Shown here: positions 1 to 5,878 of the stretch, one piece after another
Position numbering within the stretch: position 1 is the stretch's first letter
Layout of the letters: each line of letters starts with the position of its first letter
Source: G001797105 sp964528155
GTDB taxonomy: Bacteria > Chloroflexota > Anaerolineae > Anaerolineales > E44-bin32
DNA length: 11,031 nt
Assembly (NCBI GenBank): GCA_964528155.1
Contig: CAZGRL010000117.1
Coordinates: forward strand, 1-11,031
Reading direction: 5' to 3'
Notes under the pieces: model-generated
What the model was told of the DNA's origin: nothing
The model's input: only the letters and a program-made list of their open reading frames with translations
Database searches by the model: none
Position numbers and translations under genes: made by a program

Positions 1-2522
1 ACTACCCCGAAGCCGACCCGGATGTGCAGTTCACCTATGACGCCGTAGGGAACCGGGTGGGGATGGTCGACGGTGTGGGCACGACGACCTGGACGTACGA
101 CGCCCTGTACCGACCGACGGCTGTGACCGATCCGTTCGGTGGCAGGGTCGGCTACGCCTATGACGCTGTCGGCAACCGCACCGGGCTGACCTACCCCGAC
201 GGAAAGAGCGTTGCTTACGGATACGACACTTCGAACCGGATGATCCAGGTCACGGACTGGGCCTCGCAAATCACTTCCTACAACTATGACCTGGCCAATC
301 GGCTGATCCAGACGACCCTGCCCAACGGCGTGACATCGAGCTACGACTACGATGCCGCGGGTAGGCTGCTGGAGATCCAGCATCGGACGGCGACCGATCT
401 GCTGTCGTCGTTCAGCTACACCTATGACAAGGTCGGCAACCGCACGCAGGCGGTTGAAGTGATGAGCTGGCCTAGCGAGCCACAGCCGATCACATACGAT
501 ATTCCATCCATCCCAGTGGCAGCGGCTCCGGTGACCCCGAGCGATTCGTCGCTCCCGATCGACCCGTTGACGGCTGGCCTGGCGCCGTTCGGGCTGTTGC
601 TGCTATTGCCCTTGATGCGGCGGCGCCAGTTCCGGCATCCATATCTCGTTGTCACGCTGGTTGTCCTGGCCGGGATGAGCCTGGCGGCGTGTACCTTCCC
701 CATCCCGACGCCCCCGCCGGCGCCGACGAGCACGCCGACGACCACAGCCACTTCGACGGCTACCGCCACGGCGACAGCCACCTCCACAGCTACTGCCACC
801 GCAACCTCCACGGCGACGGCCACGTCAACCGCCACCTCGACCGCGACGCCGACGGACACCCCGACGCCGACCCCCGAGCCGCTAGTCGTCACCACGACGA
901 CCATCGACTACAGCTACGATCCGCTCTATCGGCTGATCGGGGCCAACTACTCGTCGGATGCTTTCTTGGAGGATGCATTCTTCCACTACACCTACGACGC
1001 CGTAGGAAACCGACTGACTCAGGAGACACCGGCCGGAACGAACACATATGCCTACGACGTGGCCAACCGGCTGACCAGCGTCGATGGTCTTGCTTATTCC
1101 TGGGACGCCAACGGCAACCTGCTTTCAGACGGCTCCAGAACATACACATACGATCATGCGAATCGTCTGTCGTCCGTCGTCCAAGGTCCGAACACGTACG
1201 TGTTCGACTACAACGGTCTGGGCGATCGCCTGCGGCAGACGGCGAACGGCGTGCCGACCGAGTACGCCCTCGACATCGAGAGCGGACTGACGCAGGTCCT
1301 GTCGGATGGGGATGACACATTCCTCTACGGCCCTTCGACAGGCTCAGGGCAGGCTCGTCGAATCAGCCAGGAGAACTTCGGTGGCCGAGCGTACTTCCTG
1401 GGCGACGCGCTTAACAGCGCCCGGCAGCTGGTCGATGGGGCAGGTCGAGTCGGCCTGGGGAAGGCCTACGATCCTTTCGGTGACCTGTTGTCGATCGCCG
1501 GCGAGATCCAGACGGCCTACGGTTTCACCGGCGAGTGGACCGACGCAACGGGGTTGATCAACCTGCGGGCCCGCTACTACCAGCCGACGACCGGGCGCTT
1601 CGTGCAGCCGGATCCGTTTGAGGGTGTGCCAACCAAGCCTGTCTCCCTGAATCCTTACCCGTATGCCTACGACAATCCGCTGATGTACACCGACGCCAGC
1701 GGGCGCAATCCACTGTTGGCCGCGATCATTTTCGGGGCCGCGTTGGGAGGCATTATTGGCTACGTCGGCGGTACTGTATTCGCCACAACAATATACGGCT
1801 GGGCCCTCCATGGGCAATGCGACTGCGGCATGCAGCAGTGGGCGCTCAGCGTTGACGGGCCTCGATGGATTGAGAAAACAGCGCTCCTCGCCGGAGCCAT
1901 AGGCTTCATCGCTGGCGGTCTGGCTGCTGCCGGACCGGTCGGCGAAATCGTCGTCGGGCTTGTGGGCTACGCGTATGCGACTTATGACCTCACGGTTCTT
2001 ATGCTTGAGATCTACACTCGCTGGCAGGCCACCGCAGAGTCTGGGCTCACGCGGTGCGACCTCCTTCGCTATACTGTCGCCGTCGTAGGGCTCATTGGCG
2101 GTGCCCTGTTGGCGTCGGCGGGCTTCGCGGAGATGGTAGATAGCGGCAGGCTGTTTAACTGGGAATTTCGAAATGCCTCACCTGGTTCCATCCAAGAGTC
2201 GTCGCTTGAAATCAATAATGTTCGTGCGGAGAGGGTCAGGGTCGGATGGGATCCAACGAAGGTCGCCGTCATTGGAAGGGATATGAAAGGCCGAGTTGAG
2301 GTGTTTGCACGGGGACTGGGGGCGGAAACGTGGACGGGGTATGATGAGGCACTATCTGTGAATGAAAATCTCGCGAACAACCTTGCATGGGCAGAAAAGC
2401 TGGTAAGTGAAGGATACACCGTGTACGATACCGGGCTTGACCCGGATTACACCGCGAAGGGTGATTTCTCTAAAGGTCCATACTATGGGATGGAGACGAA
2501 GGTGATCTTCGGAGATCTATGA
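1..2522 (+). CDS. RHS/YD-repeat polymorphic toxin, 5' truncated
   Basis: This is the C-terminal part of a large RHS protein. The frame is open to the window edge (first full codon at 3), so the GTG at 24 is not the real start. Residues below count from that GTG. YD repeats (YDAVGNR, YDLANRL, YDAAGRL) fill residues 1-145 and resume at 294-425. The conserved RHS core runs over about 455-560, with GLINLRARYYQPTTGRF at 510-526 and NPYPYAYDNPLMYTDASG at 543-560. Family knowledge: the core closes a shell that holds a variable C-terminal toxin. After the core come hydrophobic segments (563-595, 619-661, 681-704) and a polar tip (about 736-832). Two insertions are unusual: residues 147-290, and an eight-residue palindrome-derived insertion at 437-444. 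A probable immunity gene starts 22 bases downstream. The toxin activity is not identified. Confidence 0.93.
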   Translation, partial: YPEADPDVQFTYDAVGNRVGMVDGVGTTTWTYDALYRPTAVTDPFGGRVGYAYDAVGNRTGLTYPDGKSVAYGYDTSNRMIQVTDWASQITSYNYDLANRLIQTTLPNGVTSSYDYDAAGRLLEIQHRTATDLLSSFSYTYDKVGNRTQAVEVMSWPSEPQPITYDIPSIPVAAAPVTPSDSSLPIDPLTAGLAPFGLLLLLPLMRRRQFRHPYLVVTLVVLAGMSLAACTFPIPTPPPAPTSTPTTTATSTATATATATSTATATATSTATATSTATSTATPTDTPTPTPEPLVVTTTTIDYSYDPLYRLIGANYSSDAFLEDAFFHYTYDAVGNRLTQETPAGTNTYAYDVANRLTSVDGLAYSWDANGNLLSDGSRTYTYDHANRLSSVVQGPNTYVFDYNGLGDRLRQTANGVPTEYALDIESGLTQVLSDGDDTFLYGPSTGSGQARRISQENFGGRAYFLGDALNSARQLVDGAGRVGLGKAYDPFGDLLSIAGEIQTAYGFTGEWTDATGLINLRARYYQPTTGRFVQPDPFEGVPTKPVSLNPYPYAYDNPLMYTDASGRNPLLAAIIFGAALGGIIGYVGGTVFATTIYGWALHGQCDCGMQQWALSVDGPRWIEKTALLAGAIGFIAGGLAAAGPVGEIVVGLVGYAYATYDLTVLMLEIYTRWQATAESGLTRCDLLRYTVAVVGLIGGALLASAGFAEMVDSGRLFNWEFRNASPGSIQESSLEINNVRAERVRVGWDPTKVAVIGRDMKGRVEVFARGLGAETWTGYDEALSVNENLANNLAWAEKLVSEGYTVYDTGLDPDYTAKGDFSKGPYYGMETKVIFGDL
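462..893 (+). other. Non-YD insertion with two hydrophobic segments and lipobox
   Basis: YD repeats stop at about residue 146 and resume at about 294. Between them lie a hydrophobic segment ending in RRR (residues 181-201), a second one (207-220) ending in the lipobox-like LAAC with Cys223, and a Thr/Ala/Pro-rich tract. From Met198 (ATG at 615) the residues MRRRQFRHPYLVVTLVVL and the following LAGMSLAAC look like a complete lipoprotein signal peptide. There is no ribosome binding site before that ATG, so internal initiation is not supported. The segment could be a membrane-anchoring hairpin or the scar of a gene fusion. Confidence 0.6.
720..878 (+). repeat. Low-complexity Thr/Ala/Ser/Pro-coding tract
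   Basis: About 53 codons, almost all ACN, GCN, TCN or CCN, encode alternating TATATA, TSTATA and TPTPTP. The third codon bases vary, so this is an old or selected protein repeat rather than a perfect DNA microsatellite. Such tracts commonly act as extended linkers after a lipidated or membrane-anchored cysteine. Here it follows the lipobox-like LAAC directly and leads back into YD repeats. Confidence 0.85.
1331..1362 (+). repeat. Palindromic repeat element inserted in frame in RHS core
   Basis: The segment starts CCCTTCGACAGGCTCAGGGC. It has a 6-base inverted repeat, TTCGAC (1334-1339) with GTCGAA (1357-1362), and a direct repeat AGGCTC (1340-1345, 1351-1356). The word resembles a dispersed palindromic element I recall from Chloroflexota and other metagenomic genomes, whose translations read STGSGQA or LRQAQGR. 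Here it reads PSTGSGQA between LYG and RRIS, where RHS proteins usually run straight from the LYG motif into a short G-R-I/L segment. The reading frame is kept. Confidence 0.65.
2229..2519 (+). other. Variable C-terminal tip of RHS protein, candidate toxin domain
   Basis: Residues about 736-832 follow the hydrophobic region and are unlike the YD core. Visible motifs are KVAVIGRDM, GAETWTGYD, NNLAWAEKLVSEGYTVYDTG and GPYYGME near the C-terminus. The pattern VIGR...GAET...N..W......G..V.D.G.DP...YY..E resembles C-terminal ends I recall from other RHS proteins, but I cannot name a family or catalytic residues. GC is lower than in the core: 27 of 60 at 2161-2220 against 42 of 60 at 541-600. This suggests an exchangeable tip. 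Confidence 0.5.
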
Positions 2523-2530
2523 ACCAGGAC

Positions 2531-2536
2531 AAGGAG
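2531..2536 (+). promoter_or_regulatory. Shine-Dalgarno site of the putative immunity gene
   Basis: AAGGAG lies 8 bases before the ATG at 2545 and 8 bases after the RHS stop codon. It decides the start. It disfavours the ATG at 2519 that overlaps the RHS stop as ATGA but opens a different, short frame. Confidence 0.8.
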
Positions 2537-2544
2537 TTCTCAAA

Positions 2545-2952
2545 ATGGGTGTGCACGATCACTGTCCAAACGAGTTTCGCCAAGCGTTCAAGTTTCTCAT
2601 CGATGAGTTTGGCTATAGAATTGAGTGCGACGAGGTATCGTTCCATGACACCCGACCCTACGCCTACGTGCTTGAGTACTCTGGGAATGATCGTCGCGTG
2701 AACCTGATTTATGACTACAAAGAAGAGTTCTTCTACTTCAAGATCATAAGGGGCATGAATACCCCCTACCCGAATGATTCCGATCGCGAGAACATCGTCT
2801 CATTCCTAAGGCTGTTCCTATCCTTCGATCCGTCGCTCGATCCCGAGGTCATTCAGCCTCACGGTAAGACATGCGGGGAGGCTGCACTGCTGAACGCGCA
2901 GTTTCTGAGGAAATACGCGACCAATATCCTCAAGGGGGATGAATGGTTGTAA
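2545..2952 (+). CDS. Small hypothetical protein, putative RHS-toxin immunity protein
   Basis: This 135-residue soluble protein has no signal peptide or membrane segment. It starts with MGVHDHCPNEFRQAFKFL and contains a segment rich in aromatic and acidic residues, VNLIYDYKEEFFYFKIIRG, of the alternating beta-strand kind seen in many small immunity proteins. The family is not recognised. It begins 22 bases after the RHS stop with its own good ribosome binding site, so it is probably co-transcribed. Position, size and low GC (21 of 60 in 2701-2760) fit a cognate immunity gene carried along with the variable toxin tip. Function is inferred from context only. Confidence 0.75.
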   Translation: MGVHDHCPNEFRQAFKFLIDEFGYRIECDEVSFHDTRPYAYVLEYSGNDRRVNLIYDYKEEFFYFKIIRGMNTPYPNDSDRENIVSFLRLFLSFDPSLDPEVIQPHGKTCGEAALLNAQFLRKYATNILKGDEWL

Positions 2953-3046
2953 GCCGGAAGAGTTCTCGTGCGTAGTTTGCCCGGGTAGCAGATGGCAGTC
3001 TGACCGAGGATAGCCGTGTCACGACAGGATCAACCCCGCGAAAGCC

Positions 3047-3137
3047 GGCGGCAGAAAGCCTCTCCCAGGGGCAGCATTCCATCCGCCGCTGCGAGCCGCG
3101 GTATCGCGCCGCCTTGGCCGCTAGGGTGTCTGCCGCC
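3047..3137. repeat. 9-base inverted repeat in gene-free spacer 2953-3215
   Basis: GGCGGCAGA (3047-3055) is matched by its exact reverse complement TCTGCCGCC (3129-3137), with about 73 bases between. The rest of 2953-3215 is GC-rich and rich in GCCGC words. It has no convincing gene, only a 63-codon Arg/Ser/Pro-rich frame with no start signal. It may mark the edge of the toxin/immunity island. Confidence 0.4.
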
Positions 3138-3215
3138 CCGCTGTCAAGAGCGACTCCCGGTGATGGGTTCCGGAGCCAAGCGGCGAATCGGGTCGCTTTG
3201 CCCATGAACTGTTAG

Positions 3216-3734
3216 GTGCTTGCTCTCATTCTCGCGGCCGAGGGTAGTATTCGGGGCCTCATCGGTCCTCAGATGAACAACATGCCATCGGAAGATCTGC
3301 CCTACTCAAACCTGTTCGACCAATTGGGCGCGTATGACGCGCCAGGTGGATACACACTGATCGCAGAGATAACGTTCGAATGGGGCGATCTTCTCCTTCG
3401 GTCGGGCAACTCTGCGGATGGCAAACGCGTCGCGGCGGATTTGTGGAAGATGCTGCAGCGGCCCGAGTACGCGTTCACGGATGAACCGCCGACGGGGGAT
3501 ACCCATGCACCTAAGGGATCCCTTTCTAGAGAAGACTGCGTGTCTGAATCGAAGAAATGGGCACGGGTGCTTCATGAAAGGCCATATCCCGAGGCGATCG
3601 CCGGCTTCATGGATGTGGTTTACCGGTGGCTCCACCAAGCTGACCTGGCCGAGCTCAAGATGCCGGATCGGTCGTTTCAAGACAAGCGGAAGGGGGTCTA
3701 CAGCTGGTGGGGCGCTTGGCTGGGGGTAGACTAG
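3216..3734 (+). CDS. Hypothetical protein next to the toxin/immunity pair
   Basis: This frame of 172 codons opens with GTG right after an in-frame TAG. The ATG at 3273 is an alternative start giving 153 residues. Neither has a clear ribosome binding site, so the start is uncertain. Protein composition is natural (SNLFDQLGAYDAPGGYTLIA, LHERPYPEAIAGFMDVVYRW, VYSWWGAWLG near the end), predicted soluble, with many aromatic and acidic residues. No family is recognised. Its position 263 bases after the immunity gene suggests an orphan immunity protein or another accessory cargo gene, possibly with a decayed 5' end. It is bracketed by GTTAGGT (3211-3217) and GCTTAAC (3743-3749), which match integron core-site consensus words. 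Confidence 0.6.
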   Translation: MLALILAAEGSIRGLIGPQMNNMPSEDLPYSNLFDQLGAYDAPGGYTLIAEITFEWGDLLLRSGNSADGKRVAADLWKMLQRPEYAFTDEPPTGDTHAPKGSLSREDCVSESKKWARVLHERPYPEAIAGFMDVVYRWLHQADLAELKMPDRSFQDKRKGVYSWWGAWLGVD

Positions 3735-3836
3735 CCTGGCTTGCTTAACGGCTCCCCGTAGGCGAGGCTGCTCGGCTAGCTTTCCAAGTGCGTGTCTGCG
3801 CCAGCCCACCCACGCCTCGATGATCCTCTTTCCTGT

Positions 3837-3866
3837 GTGAAAGCGGGCAACATCCTCTGCTATCAT
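3837..3866 (+). promoter_or_regulatory. Predicted promoter of the aldo/keto reductase gene
   Basis: An extended -10, TGCTATCAT (3858-3866), sits 18 bases after GTGAAA (3837-3842), which matches four of six -35 positions. Transcription would start near 3873, leaving about 20 bases of leader before the ATG at 3894. That rules out the longer frame starting at 3792. Confidence 0.5.
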
Positions 3867-3893
3867 CGGATCTCGGGCTACTTGAGGGGCCTC

Positions 3894-4865
3894 ATGCGCT
3901 ACCGTCGTTTCGGCCGCACAAACTGGCAAGTCAGCGAAGTCGGGTTCGGGATGTGGGGGATGGGGGATTGGACCGGGCGCGACGACGATGAGTCGCGCGT
4001 TTCGCTCAACCGCGCCGTCGAGCTGGGCTGCAATTTCTTCGACACTGCCTGGGCCTACGGCCGCGGCCGCAGCGAGCGGCTGCTGGGAGAGCTGGTGCGC
4101 TTACATCCCGAGACACGCCTGTACACCGCCACCAAGATCCCGCCCAAGAACCGGCTGTGGCCGGCGAAGCCGGAATACAGCCTGGATGACACCTACCCGC
4201 CCGATCACATCCGCGAGTACACCGAGAAGAGCCTCGAAAATCTCGGACTGAGCAGCATCGATCTCATCCAATTCCACGTCTGGGACGACGGCTGGGCCGA
4301 CGACGAGCGCTGGCAGCGTGCCATGGAAGACCTCAAGCGCGAAGGTTTGGTGCGCGCCGTTGGCGTGAGCGTCAACCGCTGGCAGCCGGAGAATGGGCTA
4401 CGCGCATTGCGCACCAGAATGGTCGACGCCGTCCAGGTGATCTACAACATCTTTGACCAGGCGCCCGAAGACGCGCTCTTCCCGCTGTGCCGCGAGCTGG
4501 ACATCGCTGTGATCGCCCGCGTGCCGTTCGACGAAGGCACCCTTACGGGAAACCTCACACTCGACAGCAAATGGCCACGCGGCGATTGGCGCAACACCTA
4601 TTTTGTCCCCGAGAACCTGAAAGCCAGCGTCGAGCACGCCGAAGCCCTGCGTCCACTCGTCCCGGACAGCATGACCATGCCCCAGCTGGCGCTGCGTTTC
4701 ATCCTGGCTAACCCCGACGTCAGCACCGTCATCCCCGGGATGCGCAAGCTGCATCACGTCGAAGCCAACCTGGCCGTCAGTGACAACGTCCCCCTCGATC
4801 CCGACCTGCTGCGCCAACTCCGCGCCAACCACTGGGACCGCCAGCCCACCTCGTGGTCCCAATAA
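3894..4865 (+). CDS. Aldo/keto reductase family oxidoreductase
   Basis: This 323-residue NAD(P)H-dependent carbonyl reductase is predicted to be a cytosolic TIM barrel. The start MRYRRFGRTNWQVSEVGFG is the usual N-terminus of the family, and GAGG (3884-3887) lies 6 bases before it. The AKR catalytic tetrad is visible: Asp50 (NFFDTA), Tyr55 (WAYGRG), Lys81 (TATKIPP) and His128 (IQFHVWD). The cofactor phosphate-binding region is near the C-terminus (STVIPGMRKLHHVEANL). Length fits the YghZ/TAS-like AKR group of about 310-350 residues. The substrate cannot be told from sequence. It converges with msrA and has its own promoter, so it stands alone. A role in detoxifying reactive carbonyls is only inference. 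Confidence 0.92.
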   Translation: MRYRRFGRTNWQVSEVGFGMWGMGDWTGRDDDESRVSLNRAVELGCNFFDTAWAYGRGRSERLLGELVRLHPETRLYTATKIPPKNRLWPAKPEYSLDDTYPPDHIREYTEKSLENLGLSSIDLIQFHVWDDGWADDERWQRAMEDLKREGLVRAVGVSVNRWQPENGLRALRTRMVDAVQVIYNIFDQAPEDALFPLCRELDIAVIARVPFDEGTLTGNLTLDSKWPRGDWRNTYFVPENLKASVEHAEALRPLVPDSMTMPQLALRFILANPDVSTVIPGMRKLHHVEANLAVSDNVPLDPDLLRQLRANHWDRQPTSWSQ

Positions 4866-4907
4866 CCCGCCCCCTCATTCCGATCCGCTCTCCTCATTGC
4901 AAGATGA

Positions 4908-4937
4908 ACTGCGCCCAAGGTGTTCCTCGGGCGCAGT
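4908..4937. terminator. Hairpin between convergent genes, probable bidirectional terminator
   Basis: ACTGCGCCC (4908-4916) and GGGCGCAGT (4929-4937) pair perfectly. The stem continues inward as AAGG/CCTC with one mismatch, closing a TGTT loop. It lies 43 bases after the reductase stop and past the msrA stop on the other strand. There is no long T-run on either side, so efficiency as an intrinsic terminator is uncertain. Confidence 0.6.
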
Positions 4938-4945
4938 CTCTCATC

Positions 4946-5004
4946 GTCCATCGTCCAACGTCTGTCGTCAGCGTCCGTCCCCCGTCTCCGGTCCCCCGTC
5001 CCCT
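4946..5004. repeat. Degenerate heptanucleotide repeats with GTC phase
   Basis: GTC recurs at 4946, 4953, 4960, 4967, 4973, 4977, 4984, 4991 and 4998, that is, with spacing 7, 7, 7, 6, 4, 7, 7, 7. Units include GTCCATC, GTCCAAC, GTCTGTC, GTCCCCC and GTCTCCG. The array runs into the msrA stop codon (TCA at 5004-5006 on the + strand). It resembles the short tandem heptanucleotide repeats known from some cyanobacterial genomes, but I cannot assign a named family. Confidence 0.65.
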
Positions 5005-5552
5005 CAGCCCGCTACCTCCGCCTTCAACCTCTCCACATACATCTTCCTGAACTTCGCCACCTTGGGCGCAATGATCGCCTGACAGTAGCCCTGATACGGG
5101 TTGCGGGCGAAGTACTCCTGATGATATTCCTCGGCCGGGTAGAAGGCCTCGAAGGCCGTCACCTCGGTCACGATCGGCCGCGGCCACAGCCCCTCACGGG
5201 TGATCTCGGTGATGACCTCCTCGGCGGCGGCCTTCTGCTCCGGGCTGTGATAGAAGATCGCCGAGCGATACTGCGGCCCGACATCATTGCCCTGGCGGTT
5301 CATCGTCGTCGGGTCGTGGATGGTGAAGAACACCTTGAGTATGTCGCGGAAGGAGATCACGTCCGGGTCGAACGTCACCTGGACCACTTCAGCGTGGCCG
5401 GTGTGCTTGCCGCAGACCTGCTCGTAAGTCGGATTGGGGACGTTGCCGCCGGAATAGCCCGACACCACATCCGTCACCCCCTTGAGCTCGTCGTAGACCG
5501 CCTCCAAACACCAGAAGCACCCACCCCCAAGCGTCGCAACCTCACTCTTCAT
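5004..5552 (-). CDS. msrA: Peptide methionine sulfoxide reductase MsrA
   Basis: This 182-residue enzyme reduces methionine-S-sulfoxide in proteins and free methionine, using thioredoxin as reductant. The hallmark GCFWC motif lies at residues 11-15 with the catalytic Cys12. Other family motifs follow: VVSGYSGG, PTYEQVCGKHTGHAEVVQV, FFTIHDPTTMNRQGNDVGPQYRS and YQEYFARNPYQGYCQ with a resolving cysteine near the C-terminus. The ATG at 5552 is chosen over the TTG at 5573 because a perfect AGGAGG lies 8 bases upstream of it. Length is typical of a stand-alone MsrA; no fused MsrB domain is seen. It is transcribed alone, with heptad repeats both in its leader and at its stop codon. Confidence 0.97.
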   Translation of the reverse strand: MKSEVATLGGGCFWCLEAVYDELKGVTDVVSGYSGGNVPNPTYEQVCGKHTGHAEVVQVTFDPDVISFRDILKVFFTIHDPTTMNRQGNDVGPQYRSAIFYHSPEQKAAAEEVITEITREGLWPRPIVTEVTAFEAFYPAEEYHQEYFARNPYQGYCQAIIAPKVAKFRKMYVERLKAEVAG

Positions 5553-5560
5553 TGAATCAA

Positions 5561-5566
5561 CCTCCT
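5561..5566 (-). promoter_or_regulatory. Strong Shine-Dalgarno site of msrA
   Basis: On the minus strand AGGAGG precedes the ATG at 5552 by 8 bases. The alternative TTG at 5573 lies upstream of this site and would leave it inside the gene. Confidence 0.85.
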
Positions 5567-5573
5567 GATCCAA

Positions 5574-5601
5574 CCTTCACGTTCTACGTTTCACGCTTCA
5601 C
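5574..5601. repeat. Four heptanucleotide repeat units upstream of msrA
   Basis: Four seven-base units lie in a row on the + strand: CCTTCAC, GTTCTAC, GTTTCAC, GCTTCAC. On the minus strand they read as GTGAAGC-type units just before the msrA ribosome binding site. They probably form most of the msrA leader. Confidence 0.65.
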
Positions 5602-5607
5602 GCCAGC

Positions 5608-5613
5608 AGTATA
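5608..5613 (-). promoter_or_regulatory. Possible -10 element of msrA
   Basis: The minus strand reads TATACT here, about 55 bases before the msrA start codon. No good -35 is seen at 16-18 bases; a TTGTTA is only 12 bases away. The assignment is weak. Confidence 0.3.
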
Positions 5614-5703
5614 CCGGTGATCTCTTAACAATCCCTTTCGCAAATCGAACACCCGGCGTGGGGTCTCGATCGTCCTGCAGGTGATTACAGGGATGCTCGC
5701 AGT

Positions 5704-5797
5704 GGGAGGTCGTGCTGCAATCCGCTCGTCCCACCGAATGCTTCGGAGGAGGATTGGTCGGAAGAACACGACCGACCAGGTCGGGAGGTCGTATAAT
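5704..5797 (+). promoter_or_regulatory. Promoter region of phosphatase gene with GGTCG boxes
   Basis: A consensus TATAAT lies at 5792-5797, about 80 bases before the start codon. No recognisable -35 hexamer exists. In its place is a perfect palindrome CCGACC-A-GGTCGG (5772-5784). GGTCG also occurs at 5708-5712, 5756-5760 and 5787-5791, and inverted at 5769-5773. TGGTCGG (5755-5761) and CCGACCA (5772-5778) form a second inverted pair. GGGAGGTCGT is repeated exactly at 5704-5713 and 5783-5792. The layout suggests an activator- or repressor-controlled promoter. Confidence 0.5.
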
Positions 5798-5878
5798 ATG
5801 CGTCCCCAAAGCTGCCCGAGCAAATCCCCGCGGTGACGAGCCCCGCAAGCCGCGGCGGAGGAGGCCCATCGTCCCCCT

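Noticed and set aside
422..904. Open frame of 160 codons on the minus strand, rich in Val/Ala/Glu
   Set aside because: It is the antisense image of the Thr/Ala/Pro tract and YD repeats, with a VAVAVEVAVAV composition created by the repeat. It has no start signal.
2519..2701. Short frame overlapping the RHS stop codon as ATGA, as in translational coupling
   Set aside because: It overlaps the better-supported immunity gene in another frame, its product is Ser/Thr-rich and unnatural, and the AAGGAG site is placed for the ATG at 2545.
3016..3207. 63-codon frame between the immunity gene and the hypothetical gene
   Set aside because: Arg/Ser/Pro/Gly-rich product with no ribosome binding site, typical of random frames in GC-rich DNA.
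3792..3893. 34-residue N-terminal extension of the aldo/keto reductase
   Set aside because: The predicted promoter and ribosome binding site lie inside it, and the family N-terminus is MRYRRFG at 3894.
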